The position numbers were made by a program, and so were the translations under genes. From NCBI GenBank assembly GCA_021787255.1, contig JAJYMD010000034.1, forward strand, positions 19,840-34,848: DNA of 15,009 nucleotides, given 5' to 3'. Below are positions 6,437 to 13,153 of the stretch, piece by piece. Source of the stretch: Actinomycetes bacterium. GTDB taxonomy: Bacteria; Actinomycetota; Acidimicrobiia; Acidimicrobiales; RAAP-2. The notes below the pieces were generated by a model. That model searched no databases. It saw nothing but the letters and a program-made list of their open reading frames with translations, and had not been told where the DNA came from. Position 1 is the first letter of the stretch, and each line of letters begins with the position of its first letter.

Positions 6437-7257
6437 GCAGAGACCCCGTGGGCACGAAGCAGGACGTTCAGCTGCGCCTTGTCGTGCCGCTCCCCCTCTT
6501 CGAGGCGCTTGATGACCAGGACGCACGGGACGAAGAACTCACCACCCGGGTAGAGGCGCCGACGAGCCGCGGACACAGCCACCGACCACGGCGGCACGAC
6601 GCCACGGCCCAGCTCTTCGCCCGTCTCTCCGTCGAAGACCGGGATCGACGGGTTCAGGATCGTCCCTTCGCCCAGCACGGCGCCGCGCCCTACACGAGCG
6701 CCCTGGGTGACCATGCACCGGCTGCCCACGAGCGCTGTGTCCTCCACGATCACAGGCGAGGCGTTGGGCGGCTCGAGCACGCCGCCGATCCCCACGCCCC
6801 CCGAGAGATGGACGCGCGCGCCGATCTGTGCGCACGACCCGACGGTCGCCCACGTGTCGACCATCGTCTGCTCCCCCACGTACGCCCCGACGTTCACGTA
6901 CGAAGGCATGAGCACCACCCCCGGCGCGAGGTACGAGCCCCAGCGCGCGGACGCTCCAGGGACCACACGTACCTGCGCGCGAGCGAAGTCCCGTTTGAGC
7001 GGGAGCTTGTCGACGAACTCGAACGGTCCGACCTCGGTCGTCTCCACGTCGCGCAACCTGAAGAGGAGGAGGATCGCCTTCTTCAGCCACTCGTGGACGA
7101 CCGTGGTCCCGTCGGGCCCCGTCTCTGCGACACGAGCCACGCCACGGTCGAGCAGGTCGACGGCCTCGGTCACCGTCTCGCGAGCCTCGGTGTCTGCCGG
7201 TGAGAGCTCCTCGACGCGCTCCCAGAGCGCCTCGATGCGCTGACGCAGCTCGTCCAT
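6433..7257 (-). CDS. dapD: tetrahydrodipicolinate N-succinyltransferase, proteobacterial-type DapD
   Basis: Transfers succinyl from succinyl-CoA to tetrahydrodipicolinate, the first step of the succinylase DAP branch. The 274-residue protein has a helical N-terminal domain (1-100, including WLKKAILLLFRL) and then a left-handed beta-helix of hexapeptide repeats (about 105-205). It carries the family blocks MPSYVNVGAYV (117-127), MVDTWATVGSCAQIG (132-146) and VHLSGGVGIGGVLEP (149-163), and ends in a C-terminal part with VLVIKRLEE. Length and motifs match the E. coli-type DapD rather than the longer (about 310-residue) actinobacterial form. The ATG has no clear ribosome-binding site. It is divergent from the methyltransferase gene by only 17 bp, so its promoter must lie in the neighbour's coding region or the transcript has a very short leader. 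Confidence 0.93.
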   Translation of the reverse strand: MDELRQRIEALWERVEELSPADTEARETVTEAVDLLDRGVARVAETGPDGTTVVHEWLKKAILLLFRLRDVETTEVGPFEFVDKLPLKRDFARAQVRVVPGASARWGSYLAPGVVLMPSYVNVGAYVGEQTMVDTWATVGSCAQIGARVHLSGGVGIGGVLEPPNASPVIVEDTALVGSRCMVTQGARVGRGAVLGEGTILNPSIPVFDGETGEELGRGVVPPWSVAVSAARRRLYPGGEFFVPCVLVIKRLEEGERHDKAQLNVLLRAHGVSA

Positions 7258-7274
7258 GCCGCCAGACTGTACCG

Positions 7275-7940
7275 ATGGCGAGAGAGAACCGGTGGATCAA
7301 CGCCGACCTGGCGCGAGCGGACGCGTACGACCGGCGCTTCCAAGAGCTTGCGGCATCCAGCGTCGACGTCCATGGGGAGGCCGCGTTCGTCGCGTCCTAC
7401 GAGCCCAGGTCCGTGCTCGATGCAGGTTGCGGCACCGGCCGTGTCGCGATCGAGCTCGCGCGCCGCGGCGTCGACGTCGTCGGCGTGGACCTCGACTCGG
7501 CGATGCTCGAGGTGGCTCGCCACAAGGCGCCGGATCTCGTCTGGGTACAGGCGGACCTCTCCTCCCTCAGGCTCGCTCAGCGCTTCGACCTCGTCGTGAT
7601 GGCCGGCAACGTGCTGCTCTTCGTCGCTCCCGGGTCCGAAGCCGCCGTCCTCGAGCGGCTCGGTGACCACCTCGTGCCGGGCGGCCGGCTCGTCGCCGGG
7701 TTCTCCCTCTACGGCACCCTCACCCTCGGGCACTACGACGCCTTGGCCTCCGACGCAGGGCTCGCGCTCGAAGCCCGCTTCGCCACCTGGGAGCGCGCGC
7801 CGTTCGTCCACGGAGGCGACTACGCCGTGAGCGTGCACCGAGCCGGGGGCCAAGCGACCGGGGGCCGAGCAGGGCGAGAGGGACGGGCGGGGGGTCGAGG
7901 GACCGGAAGCTCTTCCTCCGTTGCGCGAAGCTCCCATTGA
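7275..7940 (+). CDS. class I SAM-dependent methyltransferase, substrate unknown
   Basis: A 221-residue protein. The Rossmann-type core shows motif I VLDAGCGTGRVAIELA (47-62), the acidic end of strand 2 in VVGVDLDSAMLEVAR (68-82), QADLSSL (92-98), FDLVVMAGNVLLFV (104-117) and the post-core LVPGGRLVAGF (133-143). These bind S-adenosylmethionine; the acceptor cannot be told from sequence. The start is the ATG at 7275, 17 bp from the divergent dapD start, with no good ribosome-binding site. Beyond residue 190 the protein turns into a Gly/Arg/Ser-rich low-complexity tail that looks like read-out of G-rich DNA rather than a folded part. It is convergent with flhB. The neighbours give no pathway hint. 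Confidence 0.8.
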   Translation: MARENRWINADLARADAYDRRFQELAASSVDVHGEAAFVASYEPRSVLDAGCGTGRVAIELARRGVDVVGVDLDSAMLEVARHKAPDLVWVQADLSSLRLAQRFDLVVMAGNVLLFVAPGSEAAVLERLGDHLVPGGRLVAGFSLYGTLTLGHYDALASDAGLALEARFATWERAPFVHGGDYAVSVHRAGGQATGGRAGREGRAGGRGTGSSSSVARSSH

Positions 7941-7983
7941 AGCGCAAACGAGCCCACCTCGTCGCGTCGGCCTGGTCCCGACG
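7921..7983. terminator. two inverted repeats between convergent methyltransferase and flhB genes
   Basis: TTGCGC (7921-7926) pairs with GCGCAA (7942-7947) across a 15-base loop that contains the methyltransferase stop. CGTCGG (7965-7970) pairs with CCGACG (7978-7983) around 7 bases, 14 bp beyond the flhB stop. Both are perfect 6-bp stems without clear U-tracts; they are plausible but weak terminators for the two converging transcripts. Confidence 0.35.
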
Positions 7984-7996
7984 TGCCGCCCGCCCT

Positions 7997-9205
7997 TCAC
8001 GGTTTCCCGTCTCCGGTGCTCACGCGGGCCCGACGGCGTGCGACGAGAGCCTCGCGCGCCCGAATCGCGGCGGTGACCCCAGGCGGCGGACCTTCTGGGT
8101 CGACCTCAGGGACCACCGAATGGGGTCGGCGATGGACGCCGACGCCCCTGGTGGCAGGAGCCAGCGTGTAGACGAACGCGATCAGCCGCGCGACTGCGAC
8201 GTAGACCGCAGGAGGGACCTGTTCTTCTATCTCACAGACTGCATATAGATACCTAGCGAGCGGGGGATCTTCGATCACCGGGACGTTGTAAGTGGCGGCA
8301 GCCTCGCGGATCCGAAGTGCCAGGACGTCCACGCCCTTCGCGACCACTCGAGGAGCCGAGCCCCGCGCAGGGTCGTAGACGAGCGCGACGCAGACGTGCG
8401 TCGGGTTCGCCACCACCACGTCGGCCGTCTTCACTGCGCCGATCATCTTCGACCGTGCGATCACCCTCTGACGCCGGCGGAGCTGCGCCTTGACCGTCGG
8501 GTCGCCCTCCTGAGCCTTGTGCTCGTCCTTCACCTCTTGCTTGGTCATCTTGAGCGACTGACTGAGCCGGTGGCGTTGGTAGAGAAGGTCTGCGCCTGCG
8601 ATGAACAGGCCCACGAGCGCGACCATGCGTACGAAGGAGACGATCGATGAGCCCGTGTACTCCAACGCCGGCCGCAGGCTCACCGGAGAGGTCGGCCCGA
8701 GCGCGTCGATGAGCGAGTGCAGCGAGAAGAACGCGAGGACGACGAGCACGAGCAGCTTCGCGACCTGCTTCGCGAGCTCCCAGAGCGCCCTCCCCGCGAA
8801 CAACCGCTGGAGCCCCGCCTTCGGGCTCACCCTCCGGAACTGAGGACGTGCAGCCCGCAACGACACAGCCCGTCCCGCTTGCGCGACCCCGACGAGCACC
8901 CCGAGAGCCATGAAGGCGCCGCCCATGATCGCCACGTAGACGAGCACCGTCTTCAATCCTGCCTCGAGCATCGACACGGCCCCGGCGGTCGTGGGATGGG
9001 AGATGACGCCCACGGCCATTGTCAAGACGCGGACCAGCCTTCCGTAGGCCATCGAGAGGAGGCGTGGAGCGAGCGCAGTGGCCAGGAGCATCGCCAGCCA
9101 GCCGCCCAGCTCGGGAGACCGGGCGACCCGACCCTCCGCGCGCGCTTCCTTCCGTCGCTTCTGGGTGGGCTTCTCCGTGCGCGCGTGCTTGTCGGAGGCG
9201 GCCAT
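7997..9205 (-). CDS. flhB: flagellar export-gate protein FlhB
   Basis: Substrate-specificity switch of the flagellar type III export apparatus in the inner membrane. The 402-residue protein opens with the family's basic cytoplasmic start (EKPTQKRRKEARAEGRVARSPEL, residues 11-33, here spanning two short motifs). Four hydrophobic segments follow (about 36-50, 83-110, 147-166 and 190-208), then the linker SLKMTKQEVKDEHKAQEGDP (217-236). The autocleavage motif NPTH is at 267-270, inside VVVANPTHVCVALVYD. After the usual end of the cytoplasmic domain there is a basic, Pro-rich extension of about 55 residues. A GGGAAGTGA precedes the ATG. It follows fliR by 74 bp and is the last gene of the flagellar run here; flhA, its frequent neighbour, is absent. 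Confidence 0.96.
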   Translation of the reverse strand: MAASDKHARTEKPTQKRRKEARAEGRVARSPELGGWLAMLLATALAPRLLSMAYGRLVRVLTMAVGVISHPTTAGAVSMLEAGLKTVLVYVAIMGGAFMALGVLVGVAQAGRAVSLRAARPQFRRVSPKAGLQRLFAGRALWELAKQVAKLLVLVVLAFFSLHSLIDALGPTSPVSLRPALEYTGSSIVSFVRMVALVGLFIAGADLLYQRHRLSQSLKMTKQEVKDEHKAQEGDPTVKAQLRRRQRVIARSKMIGAVKTADVVVANPTHVCVALVYDPARGSAPRVVAKGVDVLALRIREAAATYNVPVIEDPPLARYLYAVCEIEEQVPPAVYVAVARLIAFVYTLAPATRGVGVHRRPHSVVPEVDPEGPPPGVTAAIRAREALVARRRARVSTGDGKP

Positions 9206-9279
9206 CAGCGGTCACTTCCCGTGCGATCCGTCCCTGCACGCTCCTCCCTCTCCCCGGTGCCCACAGCCGCGCTCTTCTC

Positions 9280-10047
9280 TCAGCGCCCACCGAAGAGACG
9301 GGCGGCGTCCCCCATTGCCCGTGCGAGAAGGTTCGTGACGTCGTTCGGCAGCGCCGAGATCGTGACGCCCACGAGTGCGATGACCAAGAAGATCTGAAAT
9401 GGGAACCCCAGGAACCACACGTTGGTCTGCGGCGCCGCTTTCGCGAGCAGCGCGAGGGCGATCTGGGCCGCGAAGAGCACGAGCAGCACCGGAGCCGCGA
9501 TCTCGAGCGCGGAGGTGAAGAGGACCTCCAAGTCCGTGACCATCACGCCTGAGACCAGCTGGGAGACGCGCAAGCTGAAGCCGGGGCCCGCGAACGAGCG
9601 CACGAACCCTTCGACCATGACCAGGTAGCCACCCGTCGCGAACAGCAGGAAGATCATCGTCTGTTGGTAGAACTGGCTCATGATCGGCAGGGGCTGGCCT
9701 GTGAGGGTGTCCATCGACGGCGGAAGCGTCAGTCCGCCGGTCAAGTCGAGGAACGAGCCCGCAGTCGTGACCGCGCTCAACATCGTCTGGACGACGAGGC
9801 CGAGCGCGAGTCCGGTGGCTACCTGCACCACGAGCGCGCCGAGGATGCCAAGAGTGCCCGTAGGGACGCCGGCGAGTCCGAGGCCGGGCACCGCGAGGAG
9901 TGCGAGCCCCACCGCCAGACCGACGAGCACGATCCGAGGCACCGTCGCCGAGCTCGAAAAGGGCGTCACCACCGACATCCACGCCAGTGCGCGCGCCATG
10001 ACGAGGATCATCGCGATGATCCACGCTGCGTTCAGGTCGATCTGCAC
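9280..10047 (-). CDS. fliR: flagellar export-gate protein FliR
   Basis: Inner-membrane component of the FliP-FliQ-FliR export channel. The 255-residue, strongly hydrophobic protein has about six transmembrane stretches. It shows the family's early ALAWMSVVTPFSSSATVPRI region (20-39), the central TLPPSMDTLTGQPLPIMSQF-type segment (short Pro-rich stretch, gate plug region) and a late ALEIAAPVLLVLFAAQIALA (helix pair). I chose the GTG at 10047, which has a GAGAGGGA ribosome-binding site a few bases upstream; an open frame reaches 10101 but lacks such support. The gap to fliQ is 73 bp. Order fliP-fliQ-fliR-flhB is the common one in bacteria. Confidence 0.95.
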   Translation of the reverse strand: MQIDLNAAWIIAMILVMARALAWMSVVTPFSSSATVPRIVLVGLAVGLALLAVPGLGLAGVPTGTLGILGALVVQVATGLALGLVVQTMLSAVTTAGSFLDLTGGLTLPPSMDTLTGQPLPIMSQFYQQTMIFLLFATGGYLVMVEGFVRSFAGPGFSLRVSQLVSGVMVTDLEVLFTSALEIAAPVLLVLFAAQIALALLAKAAPQTNVWFLGFPFQIFLVIALVGVTISALPNDVTNLLARAMGDAARLFGGR

Positions 10048-10120
10048 ATGATCCCTCTCGGTCGCTCCCACGCACGAGCACGAATCGCACGTGCCCGGCA
10101 CCTCGTCGGCCCGGTCTTCG

Positions 10121-10396
10121 TCATCCGGTCTTGAGCAGGCGGGGCAGCTCCCCGACGACCTCGTGGACGAACCCTGTGAACTGCCCGAGCATCCAGTGTC
10201 CTGCGAACGCGATGACGAGCCCTATCACGAGAAGCTTCGGGACGAACGTGAGGGTCATCTCCTGGATTTGGGTCACGGATTGGAAGAACGAGATGACGAG
10301 CCCGACCGCCATCGCCGAGAGGAGGATCGGAGCGGCGATCTTCGCGGCGAACAACATGGTCTGGGAGGCGATCGAGAGCGCGGCGTTCTGTGTCAT
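10121..10396 (-). CDS. fliQ: flagellar export-gate protein FliQ
   Basis: Small inner-membrane component of the flagellar export channel. The 91-residue protein has two transmembrane helices (about 15-38 and 50-72) separated by SVTQIQEMTLTFVPK (40-54), which is the family's diagnostic loop. Its ATG overlaps the fliP TGA as ATGA, so the two are translationally coupled. Length is typical (about 89 residues). Confidence 0.96.
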   Translation of the reverse strand: MTQNAALSIASQTMLFAAKIAAPILLSAMAVGLVISFFQSVTQIQEMTLTFVPKLLVIGLVIAFAGHWMLGQFTGFVHEVVGELPRLLKTG

Positions 10397-11076
10397 CGGT
10401 ATCCCACCACCAAGGCTTGGATGACGAGCACCCAGCCGTCGACGAGGACGAACAAGAGGAGCTTGAAGGGAAGGGACACGAGCGTGGGCGGCAGCATCAC
10501 GATGCCCATCGACATGAGCGTCGACGCGACGACGAGGTCGATCACGAGGAACGGCACGTAGATCACGAAGCCGATGATGAAGGCGTCCTTCAGCTGGTTG
10601 AGCAGGAAGGCAGGGATCAGCGTGGGCAGGGGCAAGGACATCGGATGCGAGGCTTTCGCGTGTGCAAGCTTCGCGACCAGCGCCAGCTCCTGAGGCCCGG
10701 TCTGCGCGAGGAGCCACCTCTTCACGGGCACCTCTCCCACGTGGAGCGCCTGGGAGAACGTCAGCTGTCCGTGGAGGTACGGCTGGAGCGCGACGTGGTT
10801 CAAGACCGAAAGCGTCGGCTCCATCAAGAAGATCGAGACGAACAACGCGACGCCGACGAGCACCTGGTTTGGCGGCGTGGTCGAGAGCCCGAGGGCCTGG
10901 CGGGTGAGGCCCAAGACGATCACGATGCGGGTGAAACCCGTGAGCAGGATGAGGATGGATGGCGCGAGCGTAAGGACGCTGAGCGCAAGGATGATGAGGA
11001 TCGACGACGACGGCCTGCGCAGCGTTGTCCCGAGATTGATGTTGATCTGGCTGCCCGCAGCTAGGAGATAACCCAT
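10393..11076 (-). CDS. fliP: flagellar export-gate protein FliP
   Basis: Core pentameric component of the flagellar export channel in the inner membrane. The 227-residue protein has the family blocks LLTGFTRIVIVLGLTRQALG (44-63), TPPNQVLVGVALFVSIFLM (67-85) and the C-terminal LMSMGIVMLPPTLVSLPFKL region. It is shorter at the N-terminus than the about 245-residue enterobacterial protein. The cleavable signal seen in many FliP proteins is reduced to a short MGYLLAAGSQ lead, so targeting may rely on the first transmembrane helix. The ATG has a GAGGA about 9 bp upstream. It follows fliO by 39 bp and overlaps fliQ by 4 bp. Confidence 0.97.
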   Translation of the reverse strand: MGYLLAAGSQININLGTTLRRPSSSILIILALSVLTLAPSILILLTGFTRIVIVLGLTRQALGLSTTPPNQVLVGVALFVSIFLMEPTLSVLNHVALQPYLHGQLTFSQALHVGEVPVKRWLLAQTGPQELALVAKLAHAKASHPMSLPLPTLIPAFLLNQLKDAFIIGFVIYVPFLVIDLVVASTLMSMGIVMLPPTLVSLPFKLLLFVLVDGWVLVIQALVVGYR

Positions 11077-11115
11077 CGTCGTCGGTCCTCGGTTCGACTG
11101 GCAAACGGGCGCGGG

Positions 11116-11697
11116 TCAGCGCCGGACCGTCGCCTCGCGGGCTCGCTCGAGGGGTCCTCGAAGCAGCGACCCCCTGCGGACGGCAGCGCCCGAGCGCGGG
11201 TCGCGACCTTCCGACAGCAGCTCGGTGAGCGTCCTGGCGTGCATCGAAGCGCCCGCAGCCAGTGCACCACCCTCCGGAGCCACGCCAGCGCCTTCGTGCC
11301 CTGAAGACACCCCCGGGGCCGCTCGGTGCTGCGAGGCCTTAGCGCCCTCCACGACGCCGTCGGTGCGCAGCTCCCCCAAGGGCGTGAGCTGTGAGTCCGA
11401 AATGCCCACGAGGAACCGTTGGGCGCCGACCTCCACGATCGCGACGCTCTTTCCTTTGCCCACCGCGTGGAGACCGAGGACCGTCACGGCGACGCTCTCT
11501 TGCGAACGCACGAGTCGCGAGAAGCGCTTCGGAGTCCCGCGCCGCTGCATTCGTCCCCATAGCTTGGACGCGGCCCAGATCCCCCCTACGATCACTCCCA
11601 GAGCGACCGCCATGCTCACGAGCTCGTGGGGGACGGAGATCTCCGGCGCGAGCCCACGGGAACCGGCCACAGCCGCGAGCAGGGATCCGGAGATCAT
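11116..11697 (-). CDS. fliO: flagellar biosynthesis protein FliO
   Basis: Bitopic membrane protein that helps assemble or stabilise FliP in the export gate. The 193-residue protein has one transmembrane helix (about 27-45), a basic stretch (RMQRRGTPKRFSRL, 49-62) and then a small beta-rich cytoplasmic domain. That domain has the family signature VTVLGLHAVGKGKSVAIVEV (71-90) and AQRFLVGISDSQLTPLGEL (92-110). The rest (about 115-193) is Ala/Gly/Arg-rich and probably disordered, longer than in many FliO proteins. Its ATG overlaps the fliN stop as ATGA. FliO is poorly conserved, so part of the call rests on its place between fliN and fliP. Confidence 0.88.
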   Translation of the reverse strand: MISGSLLAAVAGSRGLAPEISVPHELVSMAVALGVIVGGIWAASKLWGRMQRRGTPKRFSRLVRSQESVAVTVLGLHAVGKGKSVAIVEVGAQRFLVGISDSQLTPLGELRTDGVVEGAKASQHRAAPGVSSGHEGAGVAPEGGALAAGASMHARTLTELLSEGRDPRSGAAVRRGSLLRGPLERAREATVRR

Positions 11698-12032
11698 TGC
11701 GTCCCAGCCTTCGGAGGCTCGGTGCCGAGGATCTCTCGGACCCGTACGCCGATCTGCCCGTCGTCGACGACGACCATCTCGCCGCGCGCGAACAGCTTCT
11801 CGTTCACGAGCACGTCAACCGGCGCCTTCGCCGCCCGGTCGAGCTCGATGGTCGACTCCGGCCTCAGCTCGAGCAGGCCGCGCAAAGGCACGTTCGCGTA
11901 GCCGAGGACGACGGTGACGTTGAACTCCACGTCCAAGAACGGCGCGAACGGGTGCACCCCGACCGGCTGCGATGGAGCCTCTCCGGAGGCGCTCGCAGAC
12001 GCTGTCTGCCCAGGAGTCGCGCTCGTGGTCAC
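11694..12032 (-). CDS. fliN: flagellar motor switch protein FliN
   Basis: C-ring component that sets rotation sense with FliM and FliG and also docks export cargo. The 112-residue protein has a Ser/Ala/Gly-rich, probably flexible N-terminus (1-28) and then a single SpoA domain (about 32-103: LDVEFNVTVVLGYANVPLRG, GEMVVVDDGQIGVRVREIL). There is no CheC-like phosphatase domain, so this is FliN rather than FliY. The GTG start overlaps the fliM TGA as GTGA, with a strong AAGGAGG ribosome-binding site inside the end of fliM, so it is translated efficiently on its own as well as coupled. Confidence 0.95.
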   Translation of the reverse strand: MTTSATPGQTASASASGEAPSQPVGVHPFAPFLDVEFNVTVVLGYANVPLRGLLELRPESTIELDRAAKAPVDVLVNEKLFARGEMVVVDDGQIGVRVREILGTEPPKAGTQ

Positions 12033-12940
12033 GGTTCCTCCTTCCAGGCGGCGATCGTGCAAGCCAGGCGGCTGCCGACCTCGACGTGACGTCCCCTGCC
12101 AAGGAGCGCACCGCCGACGATGATCTCGAGGTGCGGCTCCTTGTCGAGCGCGTCGATCCCGAGCGTGATGACGTCGTCGGGACGAAGCTCCAGGATCTCC
12201 GCCGCTCCCATCTTCACGCTCGGGTAGGACACCTGGACCTTGACCGGCACGCTGAGAAGCCTTCGCTCCACGTTCATGGAGCGGAGCGCACGGGCTCCCT
12301 CGGCCTCGCGCTGGAGCAGATCGAAGGCATCGAGGACCGGGTGGAAGGCACTGAACGGCCAGTAGAGATGGACCGTACGCGGGCTGCAGTCGCCGATCTC
12401 GACGTCCATGGCGAATTTCAAGCACGCCTCTCCAGGGCGCCGCACCCGGACGTAGACCGCCGACCGAAGCCGTTGCACCGCAGCGATCTTGAACTCGAAG
12501 AACGACTCGATCGCAGCTTCGAGCCCAGAGAACATGTCGTCGGCGAGCGCACCGATCAGCTCGACGTCCAGGTCGCTCAGCGCACGGTCTGGCTGGGGTC
12601 CGCCGGAGCCCGAGAGCAGGACGTCGACGAGCGCGTTCGCGCACTCAACCGGGACGTGCAGGACGATCCGGCCGTCGAGGGCAGGGACCGTGGCCACCGC
12701 GATGAAGGTCGGATCCTCCATCTCCTGACGGAATTCGACCCAGGGGCTCTGCTCCACCCCCGCGAGCGCGATGTGCACCGGCTGGCGAAGCTGGGTGCTC
12801 AGCGCGCCCGCCATGCGTTGCGCCGCAGCCTCGATGACGGGCTGGATCCTGCGAATGCGCGCTCGCTCGATGACCTCCTGATTGTTGAAGTCGTAGGGGC
12901 GTACACGCGGGTCGCCCGCAGGCAGAAGGGTCGCGCTCAC
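12029..12940 (-). CDS. fliM: flagellar motor switch protein FliM, lacking the usual CheY-binding N-terminus
   Basis: C-ring protein that links FliG and FliN and normally receives CheY-P. In the 303-residue reading the CheC-like middle domain begins at RVRPYDFNNQEVIERARIRR (about 12-31). It continues through the QPVHIAL, FIAVATVPALDGRIVLHVP and ALSDLDVELIGAL segments. The C-terminal SpoA domain (about 220-303) has VPVKVQVSYPSVKMGAAEIL and DDVITLGIDALDKEPHLEI. The EIDALL-type peptide at the N-terminus of most FliM proteins is not present, nor does it appear in the open frame upstream to 13057. The start is uncertain: the GTG at 12940 sits right before the conserved domain but has no clear ribosome-binding site; GTG 13003 or 13057 are alternatives. 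It is 211 bp from flgE. Confidence 0.92.
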   Translation of the reverse strand: MSATLLPAGDPRVRPYDFNNQEVIERARIRRIQPVIEAAAQRMAGALSTQLRQPVHIALAGVEQSPWVEFRQEMEDPTFIAVATVPALDGRIVLHVPVECANALVDVLLSGSGGPQPDRALSDLDVELIGALADDMFSGLEAAIESFFEFKIAAVQRLRSAVYVRVRRPGEACLKFAMDVEIGDCSPRTVHLYWPFSAFHPVLDAFDLLQREAEGARALRSMNVERRLLSVPVKVQVSYPSVKMGAAEILELRPDDVITLGIDALDKEPHLEIIVGGALLGRGRHVEVGSRLACTIAAWKEEP

Positions 12941-13061
12941 GGTCTCGGCGTGCAGCGCGCATGGACACGTTCGAACATCGCGTCGCCTCTCGGACGTCGG
13001 CACCTGGCCGCCGGTCCGTCCCTGACCGGCTCTGCGACCCGCCGTCCTGGCGCGCACTGGT

Positions 13062-13153
13062 TCATCGGCCTAAAGCAGGCTCTCCTTGAGCCGAGACGCA
13101 CGGCTCTCGAGAACGCCCCGCGTGCTCGGCACGGCTCTCGACCCTCACGGCTC
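13062..13153. repeat. short direct-repeat cluster with hairpins between flgE and fliM
   Basis: The 13-mer gcacggctctcga occurs at 13098-13110 and again at 13129-13141, and its core cacggctc recurs at 13146-13153 touching the flgE stop. GAGCCG (13088-13093) pairs with CGGCTC (13101-13106) around 7 bases, and CGTGC (13121-13125) with GCACG (13129-13133) around 3. These may end or modulate the flgE transcript. Read leftwards, GCCGATGA (13069-13062) matches 7 of 8 bases of the FliA/sigma-28 -10 element, but the -35 is poor. The rest of the 211-bp gap shows no gene. Confidence 0.45.

Noticed and set aside
7845..7912. G-rich stretch at the end of the methyltransferase gene as a quadruplex or regulatory element
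   Set aside because: G-runs are irregular and could be simple low-complexity drift; nothing links it to a function.
12033..12644. Upstream extension of the fliN frame, giving a 316-residue reading
   Set aside because: It lies entirely over fliM in another frame; the GTG at 12032 has a strong ribosome-binding site and gives a normal FliN.
12941..13151. Possible flbD-like small gene between flgE and fliM
   Set aside because: The leftward frames there give Arg/Pro/Cys-rich peptides with no resemblance to FlbD.
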